The position numbers and the translations under genes were made by a program. A stretch of 64,000 bases of DNA. Origin: Pseudeuparius sepicola. Taxonomy: Eukaryota; Arthropoda; Insecta; Coleoptera; Anthribidae. Below the pieces are notes generated by a model that saw nothing but the letters and a program-made list of their open reading frames with translations, was not told the origin of the DNA and did no database searches. Shown one piece after another: positions 30,201-42,200 of the stretch (positions within the stretch are counted from its first letter, which is position 1; each line of letters starts with the position of its first letter). Where the stretch lies: NCBI GenBank assembly GCA_963920635.1, contig OY987307.1, forward strand, positions 18,181,735 through 18,245,734, read 5' to 3'.

Positions 30201-33200
30201 CCCTGAAAAAATCAGCTTGTCTTAAAGAAATTTTTTTCACCCTTATAAAGCCCTTTAGCTAGTGGTGATCTTTTACCTATATCTCGTGAAGTATTGAAGT
30301 TAAAAAAAAACTTCATAAAGGAAAGGTGTAGAGAATGTAATAATGTACACATAAGAAAAAAAATTGCAAAAAATATGTTTGCAAAACCACCCCTATTACG
30401 GGGTTCGTAACACGACTTCGATGGTGATTTTTCGGGGTTATACTCAGGACGCTACCCAGAACCAACCCTGAAAATATCTACCTGATAAGAATTTTTTTTC
30501 TCCATGTATAATTTTCTTGCACTATATTGAGTATCATTCCATCTTTATCCTTTAATATGAATTGTATATTACACCAACTTTATTCCACACACACAGGCTG
30601 AAAATACAGCTCTGAATATGTTCCCGAATTAAATAAGTCCATTCATTAGAGTTTCGCGTCCGCATATGAGAGTCTTTAATCTATTTCTGGGAAAATTACA
30701 CTGTCCGCGTCCGTCCAATAGAGGGTCGGCTCGTGGGAAAACTCTTTACATGCTAAAACGTATGCCTGTGTTTGGTTCTAGAAAAAATGTCCGCTCAAGA
30801 GAGATGTCCGTTCAAGAGAGGTGTCCGCTAGGAGAGGTTTCACTGTACTTTGATTTTTTCTGCTAAAAAATTAAAATGCAAAAAAATCAAAGTAGACCTA
30901 GGCTTTTGAATTTTTTCACACCCATCCAGTTTTTCTTTGTGAACAAGTTTTCTCAAGGTTTTAGAGTCGAGGCTGTCACCATTACGTGATGTTTCGTCAT
31001 GAATGACGCTCCGCGTCGCCAAATAAAGGTGAATGCAAATAATGTTTGTCGTAATCAAGTAATAAAGTGGTCCGTAATATCGAAGGGTAATTTTTATTTA
31101 AGCCGTCATAATGGCTACTAGTTGTTGATATGTCATAATGGCTACTAGATGTTGAAATCCAAACCAAGTATATTATAACACCACCCATCCCCCGTTCCTT
31201 TAAACCTTAATGTTCCTTTTATGCCAGCCTGTAGAAGCAGACGAATTGAACGACTGCTCATCTATCAAGCTTTTCTCATGCGCATGGAAAAATATTTCAA
31301 ATAACACATCATTGTACTTCTGATGTTTTATCACAAACCTATTACTAAACATATTATTAATACAGTAAACGAGTCAAATTGGGCAATCATCTTTCACAGT
31401 ACCTGAGTGTTAAAAAAGGTGTGCCTCAAGGCAGCATACTTAGGCCTATTTTATTTTCCCTCTGTACCGCTGATTTTTCCTCAACACTTAAATTCTGTAC
31501 CACTCATCAATATGCTGATGACACCCAGCTCTACTATTCATTTCCCAATTCCTCCTCGTGATCCGACTTTTTCAGTCGAGCTTAGTGGGGTAAGACTATT
31601 ATTTTCTAGGGTATGCAAAAACTTGGGTCTCTGCCTCGATCACGAGTTGAGATTAGGTGATGGTTTCCATGCTGGTACAAAAGTCTATAGGCAAATTAAA
31701 ACTATTGTACCTTCACAAAGATATCTTGGATCTGAACATTCGACTTAGCCTGTTTGATCCAATGGTACCTACTATCAAATTTTTCTATTTGGTGATATTC
31801 TGTACTGGCTCAGGCTGACAGTCATCGATAAATACAATGTGTACTTAGGGTTCAAAATTCGTGTATTAAGTACGCCTACATCATTAGGAAATTTGATCAC
31901 ATATCTACCTCCTTTAATAAAACTAATTTTCTTAATCTAGAAGAGAGGAAAGGGTGATCATTTTTAGACACCCGGCCTTTGTTGGTAGAAAACGGTCAAA
32001 TATATGGAGGTATTATTTATGGGAGATTATATAGGGTGCATAAAGGAAAGATGTTGAAACTGCGTCTTTTGACCTTCTTACTGTTGTCAACGGTTGACGG
32101 AAAAAAGATGGAAAATCAAAAGGTCGAATCACAATCGGCCAAATCACAAAATGTCGAAAACAAAATATAGAAACTACAAAAGATCGAATCACAAAAGGTC
32201 GAATCAAAAAAGATTGCAAGACACAAGGTCGAAACTACAAAAGGTCGAAACACAAAAGGTCGAATCACAAAAGGTCGAATTACAAAAGGTCGAATCACAA
32301 AAGGTCGAATCACAAGAGGTCGAATTACAAAAGGTCGAATCATAAAATGTCGAATCACAAAAGGTCGAATTAATAAAAAATAGTTCTAATTTTTAGATTC
32401 CCTCACTCAACGTTTTTAGCGAATAATTGAAAATGATGATTGGCGGGAAAAAGGTCGAAAATGCAAAGGTCGAAAATCAAATGTATAAACACAAAAGCGG
32501 GAAAAGCTTCTTATATGTAAACGAAAATTATTGTCAGTAGGTAGCCATTACTGACTTCAGCTTAGACCAGAAGTGAGCATCCCAGTTTTTTGAGACTCCC
32601 TGTATATTTTGCGGCAAAATATACAGGGTGTCTCAAAAGGACCCTACACGTGACATCAACTATTTTGCCGCAAAATATACAGGGTGTCTCAAAAAACTGG
32701 GACGCTCACTTCTGGTCTAAGCTGATGTCAGTAATGGCTACCTACTGACAATAATTTTCGTTTAAACATAAAAAGTCTCCTGCATCGGCGTATACCTGCA
32801 GTTTGCCTTTTTGGGCTCAAAATGTATATACCTTCAATGGAAGACGACCTATTATTACATACCGAGTTTTAAGTCTGTCTATATCTCTTTTCGTTCCAGA
32901 TATTAAAAAATATATGAAAAAACTAACGAAAACTAAGTAACTATATCAGTATAAGCATGTTTGTGGGATTTTTTTTTGTCTCAAAATGGCCCTTTCTACC
33001 AAATGTCCGTTTGTCTACAAAAACGGGGATACCTTGTATAATTAGTTTCGACTGTTTGTTTTTTGACCCTTTGTTTTCAAACCATTTGATTTTCGAACTT
33101 TTTTAGCCAACATTTATTTTCAATTATTCAGTCATTTGATTAAGTATACTCAAACTTTTCTGTTTCCGCCTTTTTTTTTAATTTCGACCTTTTGTGATTT

Positions 33201-36200
33201 GGCCTTTTGTGGTTCGACCTTTTGTGATTCGACCTTTTGTGATTCGACCTTTTGTGATTCGACCTATTGTGATTCGACCTTTTGTGGTTCGACCTTTTGT
33301 GATTTGACCTTTTGTGATTCGACCTTTTGTGATTCGACCTTTTATAGTTTCGACCTTTTGTGCTTCTATCTTTTGTTTTTCGATCTTTTGATTATTCGAC
33401 CTTTTCTGTTTTCGAGATTTTTAAAAATTTCGACCTTTTGTGTTTCGACCTTCTTTCCGCCAATCGTTGTCAACATATAAATCCAGGACTGGCTAAGATT
33501 TTTATACCCCCAATTTTCACTAAATCCATTTACTTGTTTATTAGTTAGTTATTTTTGTTTAAAATTGGGCACAATAGCGTTAATCAGGACACCGCAAAAC
33601 CCCCATACACCAAATTTGAACAAAAAAATATACAGGGAGTTGTATTGTACAGGGTGGAAAAATTTAGCAAAATAGGAATTTTAATGCAATCTGGCGGGTC
33701 CTCGGGCAGTTCAGGAGTCAAATATGCAACGGAATTACATCAAAACAGTTGACTGGTCAACAGGACCACATAGGGTATTGGTATGCAAACAAATATACGG
33801 GTTATGTTTTTCTCTGTGCCAACTCAAAGTGCTATTTTTTTAAACTTTACCTATATGGATCAAGAGTGATAAAAATTGATTAGGTGTATCAAAACCGCTG
33901 CAGAAATTATAAAGGAACTACCTATAACGTTTACAGAAGCCTGCCAGTCAGTAAATCCAGGTGAGTTAAGGCGAGTAGTGTGCCACAACAGAAACCCATA
34001 GAAAAATGTGTAATTTTATTAGACGATGACTTTGTTGTGGAAAGTCCATTAATTTAAATCGTTTTTCACTTGTTGGATGATATTTTCTAAAATATGAATT
34101 ATTTTTTTCATTCATTAATACATGTTCAACAACTTATAATTATTCCAGGGTGCATTTGACCCGTATAAAGTTTAAAAAAATTCATCACTTTGTATATTTG
34201 TTATTGGATTTTTGCACACCAATAGGTACCTCCTGTTGACCATTCAACTGTTTTGAGGTAATTCTATGGCATACTTGACTCTCCCACTTCCTTTTAAAGG
34301 TATCTGATACCTTGAAAATTCCCGCATATCCTAAATTTTGGCACCCTGTAGAATAGAACTTCCTGTATATTTTATGTTCAAACTTGGTATAATATGGGGG
34401 TTCTGTAGGGGTCATAATTAACCCTGTGGTGTCACTAAATGCATTTAGTGAAAATTGGGGGTATGTTGGTGGAAAAAAATATTTCTTGGCGTTGCAATGC
34501 CTAGGTCGTATTTGCAAAGAGTCGCTAAATGGGCCAATTTATTCCTTTATACACCCTATATCATCTCCCATATATAATATCTCCATATCTTTGACCGTTT
34601 TCCGCCAATTGAGGCTGGGCATCTAAAAATGATCACCCTGTACGTATATCATATGTCTTGCCTCATTTTCAACATAAGAAGGCACGGAAAACCTGAGTAA
34701 GTATATTACAAACTGACAGATTGTCATACCCGCCACTGCAATATCTATGATATACCTAGGCACCGCACTACCAAATTTGAAAGAGGTTTCACATATAATG
34801 CCGCCAAAATTTATAGCAGTCTTCCACACATTATCAAGGATCAAACCCTTTATATAACTTCAGGAGGCTTATCTCCTTAATTTGCGCTTGGAAGCTCCCT
34901 ACCTTTGTCTATTTATCTGTTTTTATTCTTGCTTGTCTTAGGCCTCGTAGAGTTAAGTAATATAATAATTGTATGATAGTGTTCGCTTCTGTTTCAAATT
35001 ACTGTAATTTATATACTTTTTTTTTGTTCTGACATGTTGGTTGCTAGCAAGGGCGACGCAAAGTTGAGTGCCGCCAATACCATGAATCTAGTGTTCAGCA
35101 GTTATTGTGTATGAACACAGAAAATATAGTTCCACAACAGAAAGCTCCTTAACAATACCTGTCAAATGGACTCCAACTACAGACTCCAAAAACAAGCAGA
35201 TTGCATTTCTTATGAAATGATGTTTTCCCAAAATATAATCTTCCCAATTCGTAGATTAACCAACATTTAAATAGTGGACCTCAATATCAATGCATTTGGA
35301 AAATATTAAGCTTCAAAGTTGGAGTCCATTTGACAGCTGTCATTAAGGAGCTCTCTGTTCTGAATATATTTTCTGTGGTATGAATTGAAAATAAAGTCAC
35401 ATTATTATTATTAAATAAACTGTAACCTATACTCCATTTTTGTTTTAGATACCCAAAAGCACAAATTTGCATTTATACAGGGGACGTCGAATTTAATTCA
35501 CTCCAAATATTAGCCAAAGTAAGAAAAAACCTAAATGTAGAGTTAGATACGAAAAATACAAATATAAAATTCATTTATTTGAATAAAAGAAAGTGGGTTG
35601 AAAGTAACATGTATCCATTTTTCACACTTCTGGGCCAAGCACTTGGGTCTGTTTATCTTGGTATGGAAGCTATAATGCAGTTAAACCCAGGTAAACTTCT
35701 CTATTTACATTTTATTCCAGAGAACACTTGCCATTTGCAATTTACTTGCAGATATTTATTTGGAGACAACTGGATTCACCTTTACCTTACCAATTTTCAA
35801 ATATTTAGGAGGCTGTAAGACTGGTTGCTATGTCCATTATCCGTTAGTTACTAAGGAAATGGTGAAACGAGTACTGAGTAGAAGAAACATATACAATAAT
35901 AGAGAATTTATTTCTAATAGTCCAACATTTACCTATTCTAAGCTGCTGTATTACAATGTTTTGGCGTGGGTAAGATTCATTCATTAATCATATATAGTGA
36001 CTCCATCTTAAGTGCGGACACCCTCGTCAAATGTTTGTTTTTCAGATATTTGAGTGTTTTTTTCCATCATGAGGGAAGAAGATGATCTTTGGGAGCATTT
36101 AATTCAAAATAAAATCAAAATCATTTTTTTTTATTGAAAAACGATATTAACGTCTTATTTGGCAACCTTGTAAATGGTGACGTACCAATTTACCTAAAAA

Positions 36201-39200
36201 ATATAGTATACGAATGGGTATGACATTTTGACAATTTTTCTAAAGTATAGTAGGCCGAGGAAACATAAAACAAATGATACTCATGGTATTGCAAATGTGT
36301 CAAATCTTTGTTAAAAATGCTTACATTCCGATACAAATTCATTGTTCTGTGAAATAATTACTTTTAGTCAAGTTACTGAACGAATCAAGTTCTAGTAGAT
36401 GAGTCAAACCTCCTTGCCAACCCCAGAATTAACCTATTGTTAGTTCTATGTTCTATTCATACTAACTACTGACAATTTATCGCTTGTTAGAGGTATCAGG
36501 ACCGTATTTGGTTTATTTGCCTCGGCCAGAGGCCTCGGCAACTAAATTCCACATAAGTCATAAAAAGTTGAACTTCAGTGCCTTGGTACATAAATAACTA
36601 TTATTGATGTTTCCATATAATAAGCTTGTTTTTTACTACATTTTAAATTTCTGTTTATAATTTTTAATGTGTAAAGCAACCTTATTCTAAAACACAGATT
36701 TACAATATATTTGTATGGAAATTCAAAACATGGGTGGTTGTATGCAATATTTTTACTTTGACCGATAAGTTGTTTTTAGAACGTGTGTATACCCAAAGTT
36801 TCAAAATTGGCTTGGAATATAATTTCTAATTTAGAAATATATATAATGAAATTTGTGTTTGGCATAATCAAACCTCCAAAGTTGGTCAAGTGGCCACCTT
36901 CGTAGGCTTTAAAATAACAAAATAAATTTGTATCATCAAGGTCTTCAACCTGCTAAGCATAACTCGTGCAAATTGGCAGGAATGAATTCTCAAACATTTT
37001 CTAATTAGATAACCACAGGTACACGTTTGATTTTTTTTTATAAAATGTCACTGTTTTGATAATCCATATCTAGAGAATCATTTAAATTGGTTTCTGGGAA
37101 CACATAACAGCTTTTTCAAAGTTCTTTGAAACTGTATTGCTGTGGGATTGTTACAATTTCCATTTTGTTGTCGGATTGTATCGAAATAGTATATTTCAAT
37201 ACGAGCCTGGAAAAATCTATTTCGGGACGTGTAATGAACGATATTTTTTATTATACTTCTTTGAAAACGGAAACTTAAAACATTTTATCGGCATATTATA
37301 ATAAATTTAATTGACAAAAAATAAACAATGCAGACAATATAGTGTTTGGTATGTATGATGCGTTTCCATGGTTACTCTCAAATTATTTCAAAGGTGCTTT
37401 GTGTACATTAGTTATTGTCAGATAAGATGAATAAAACGTCAAAAATATTACAGAAATGTATCTAAATATTGAAACACTTACGAATTAAAATACAAAATAG
37501 GTATATGTTAAATATCAGAGAGCATATAATATAGAGTTTCTTAAATTTAGTTTACTTTGCTGTATATTTCTAATTTAAAGCCATATATTCAGTATTTTTA
37601 TTCAGCGCACGGAAAGTTTTTCCATGCGCTGTTTCCGTGCGCTAACCCGAAAAACCCCATCTTTCATTATTGCTAAAGCAGATGAAAATAAGGTGTTTTC
37701 AAAGAAGTATAATAAAAAAATGTTTCGAGGCAGTCTTGATTTAGCCTTCTTGTTAATACAAATGTAAAGTTGTTATGAGATATAAATTAGACTGCCACAT
37801 AATATGTATTAATCCATTGATTTCTATTATATTAGAAAATGTCTAATAATATCGCACACTTTTTCCATCATTTTTAATTAAAAATACCCCTAATTTTTTG
37901 GAAATTCTGTATTATGTATATCATTTAGTTATAAGTCTTCTTCTTCCTATTTTTGACTTCATTTTAAATAACTCTCCAAAAATTCTTATTGGCTTCACCT
38001 GAAATATTTTCAATGGAAATGGTTTTTCGGGAAAACCCCGAGACAGGTCGATTTTGCTTTCATGGGGGACATCTTTTGACCGTAAATTATGGCTGTATGG
38101 TCATCCCCCTAAACGGGGTGGCAACCCCTTCAAGAATCTTAAATGGCACGGGGGGTCAAGTGGCACATCATTGGATAGGTATTTCATTGCTCTTTAGAAA
38201 CATGCTGAAATTTTATTTTTTTGAGTTAACATTAATGTAAAAAAAGCAATGAATGTGTGGGTGCAATAAATCGAAAAAAACACTTCAAAACAGAATTAAA
38301 CTGCAAAAAATAAGGCTTATGAGAAGTCGTGGCAAGGTGACGGGTTTTATTAGAATTTTAAAAGTAGTCGTCTTCCGATATTTTACTAACCAGAATTGTC
38401 TAAGAAGTGAAATCTGTTTATTTGTTATTATCCGCTGTTTTGTTGCGACTACCTTTAAAATTCTAATAAAACCCGTCACCTTGACACGACTTCTCTGATA
38501 AGCCTTATTTTTGCAGTTTAATTCTGTTTTGAAGTGTTTTTTCGATTTATTGCACCGACACATTCATTGCTTTTTTTACATTAATGTTAACTCAAAAAAA
38601 TAAAATTTCGCATGTTTGTAAAGAGCAAAGAAATACCTATCCAATGATGTGCCGCTTGACCCCCCCGTGCCATTTAGGATTCTTGAAGGGGTTGCCACCC
38701 CGTTTAGGGGGATGTCCATACAGCCATAATTTACGGTCAAAAGATGTCCCCCATGAAAGCAAAATCGACCTGTCTTCGGGGTTTTCCAGAAAAAACATTT
38801 CCATTGAAAATATTTCAGGTGGACTGTTTTAAATAGGCCACCCTGTATGTTAGCACAGTACGGCGGCCCCCTTTAGCACAGCAGCGTCCATCTTTGTTAC
38901 GAGGTCCGTTCTGCGAGTTTATTCACTTGTTTTGATTTAGTGGGTGCGTAATAACTGTGCAGTGAATTTATACTATGTGTCACTAAACATGTCCCATATT
39001 AAGAAAACCAGTTGAAAATCCATTTCTTTCTCAGATAAGTTAAATATACTATATTATTTTTGTACTATTCTTAATTTTAGAGAAAATAAGTATTACGAAA
39101 TGTTTTCTGTAAAAGGTAAGCCTAAAAATTAAGTTCCGATAAAATATCTTTTTAGCATTTTATATGATTTACCCTGTATAGAAAATAAAACCACTTTATT

Positions 39201-42200
39201 TAATATGCCAGTTTGATTTCAGAGAGGATTTATAATTTATAAACGCGAGTGCCATAAAAATTAGTATTAGTTTATGAACTTAAATGAAATAAAACAAGGT
39301 TTGCACCCAAAAAATTACTTTTTTTTCGTTTCTATTTTGCAGGAGCCATAACTACTGTTTAACCAATTTAATTTGTCTGGCATTCACGTTTGTAAATGAT
39401 AAATCCTCTCTGAAATTGAACTGGCATATTAAATAAAGTGGTTTTATTTTCTATACAGGGTAAATCTTAAAAAAATGCTGAAAAGATGTTTTATGAAACA
39501 GAAATTTGAAACTTAATTTTTAGGCTTACATTTTAATTCCAAACAACTTTTCGTAATACATATTTTCTCTAAAATTAAAAATAAGGGTACTTATTCTAAT
39601 TTTGAATTTTGAAAACTGCATTTTGAGTTTTCGGGAATGCACAAACTTTTATCAAGAGTAATTTTTTTTTTACTACCAACCGAGAAATCACCATTATTTA
39701 CCTCATTCAGTGGCGGATTTAGACTGTTTGGGACCCTGGGCGTTATTTTTATAAGGGGCCCTATATGTATAGTCATGTGGCGGCCGTGAAAAATATTCAA
39801 CGAACAAGACAATCTATAGGGGGGGGTAGAGTGCATCAATTCTATTTTATGCTTTTGTTAATAAAGTTTAAAATAACAACAAAAATAAAATTTTGTTTTA
39901 AACTGAAAATATAAACGTAAATCAATTATACAGTGACTGTATATGCAAACTTTATGGGTGGCACTATACAACATTAGAAATATTCTCTAATAATGCCTAT
40001 AATTTTTAATTTTTAAATAAAAAAATTTTCCTTCATGCATTTTTGGCGGTTTGAAGTGAACTGAAACAGAGGAAAAAGAAGACTTATACCTAAATGATAC
40101 CAACAAAAACCCTAGAAATCAGCACAACATGGCTGCCCAAGCGCCCTCTGGCGGTCGGACAAAAGTTGGCGGAGGGGGAAAACACCAATAGCAGTCCACC
40201 TTTATTTAGGAGGTCCGTTCCACAGACAAAAATACCCAATAACGCAATAACCTGCAATAACCGCTATGCGCTTTGGCGACACGGCCGATTATTTGTCAAG
40301 GTCATGTCAAGTGGGATAAGATATTGGGGTGGGGGATTATCGGACCTTACCAGAAGGTTATTAACGATTATATGCGAGGTCTCGCTAAAAAATGCCCTTT
40401 GAATTATTGACAATAATAAACTCACCTGTTTCGCAAATCACAAACTAAAATGGAAAATGGTTGCTATACTTGCTATACTTAAATTATTAGGTATATTTAT
40501 ATTTTGTGGTATAGGTACTTTTACTTTTGATATAGCCAATAGCCAGGACTTTTTCACCCAGTAGTAGCAGCTGCGACTCCTGAGATCTAGAATTTGGGCG
40601 AGGGCGCTATGCACTTCAAATTTTAAATTCAGATCTGAAATTCCTGTACAAAAGTGACCTACCGGGTCTCCGGGATCTCGAGTATCTCGACATCGTGTTA
40701 TGTGTTTTTAGCTACCAGATACTAGAAGGCGATTCTAGTCCACTACGGTCTAACTACGGCCAAATTTGAGAGGCCGAACCGTGCAGGGAATCAGAGCAGG
40801 CCGAAGCTCGGGGCCCCCAACTGAAGGGGGCCTCGGGCGACCGCCCATTGCGCCCATTGGTAAATCCGCCACTGACCTCATTCCTCTAATGAGAAGTAAT
40901 ATTTCTCACCCTAGGTAAATAATGATAATAAAAAAATACCTAGGTAAATAATGAAAAATTTTCTATATGACATTTAAAGATTAGTGTCATTTTATCGGCT
41001 TGACAACAACTGAACTCCCAGGCTACTTGATATTTCGAAGTATTTGAAAAAAAGCGAGAAATGACTAAAATAAACTAAAATATAGCAATATTTCAATGTT
41101 AGTAGTAACAAAAATTCTATATACACTTCGGTTGAGAAGGCCATTATTTACCTCGCATATTATATCCTTCGGCGCTACGTGCCTCAGGATATAAAAAAGC
41201 TCGATATATAATGTCTCACTTCTCAACCTAAGTGTATAATATACTATTATACATGTAAAATAAAAAAATCCCATATGGTGTATACTTTCTGCTGGGCACT
41301 GAATAGAGTTTTGAATTTTCTGGCATTTTCCGAATAAAAATATTCAGTGTTGTTGTCGGTCTTTTATAAGGATCGTCCACATTTCACGTCCCCTTAGAGA
41401 TTCGTTATGACCAAGTTCGACTGTAGGTAAACCATTTTCTACTTTTTTAACTTAAACAGCAAACTTACAGGTGTACTCACTCGCCGGCCAATGCTCCGAC
41501 ATAACCTTAGTGAACTCCACGTTCACTCTTGAGAACTTGACCGTACTCTGGAACAGCCAGATGCACCTCATCTATCCCCCGTGCGAGGTCGATCACCTTA
41601 AGCGAATTCCGCGGGACAACGACAAACCAAAGAAGATCCGAATCATGTCACTCGCCCAATTTAGACCCGAGAAGGACCACCACCTGCAATTACAGGCGAT
41701 GTACGAGTTGAGGGAAATGTTGCCAGACGCCAGTTTCGATAATGTTACCTTGGTCTTATGCGGGAGTTGTAGGAATGACGATGACAAGGCGAGAGTGAAG
41801 GATTTGCAGGATTTTGCAAAGTATTTGTCGTTGGAGAATAATGTGGAGTTTAAGGTTAATATATGTTACAGCGATTTGTTGGAGGAGTTCAGGAAAGCAT
41901 ATGTAGGTAAGTTTGTTGACAATATGAGTGCATGTCAGTCTACGGGGTGAGTTTTTTTCGATAACCACTATGGGGATCTCGGAAACTAGCAGAGCTAGAA
42001 CAAAGGTTAAGTGGGAAAATAATTGCAGTTTTCAATGCTGAATCTAATGCCTCTTTTGGATTTTTAAAAAAGTTCATGGCTCACTAGATATTTTGAAAAG
42101 AGTGATTTTTTGCTATTTCATCAGATCTCTGTAGCTCCGATATTTCTGATTATACAGAAAAACTGTACAGGCAAAAATTGTAGATAATTTTGGGCTTAAT

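Larger units (their letters stand above)
31951..34640. mobile_element. Composite foldback with minisatellite arms
   Basis: Outer inverted ends at 31,951-32,045 and 34,545-34,640 (AAAACGGTCAAATATATGGAG and inverse). Inside them are arms made of tandem units: AAAAGGTCGAATCAC at 32,110-32,480 and the inverse GTGATTCGACCTTTT at 33,060-33,460. Two further palindromes are nested, at 32,515-32,770 and 33,490-34,480. The architecture resembles Drosophila FB elements, whose inverted repeats are built from short tandem units. No transposase is visible. Confidence 0.7.

Noticed and set aside
32110..32390. Regularly spaced short repeats that could suggest a CRISPR-like array
   Set aside because: Units are contiguous with no spacers, the setting is eukaryotic with introns, and an inverted copy lies 1 kb away. 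It is a minisatellite arm.
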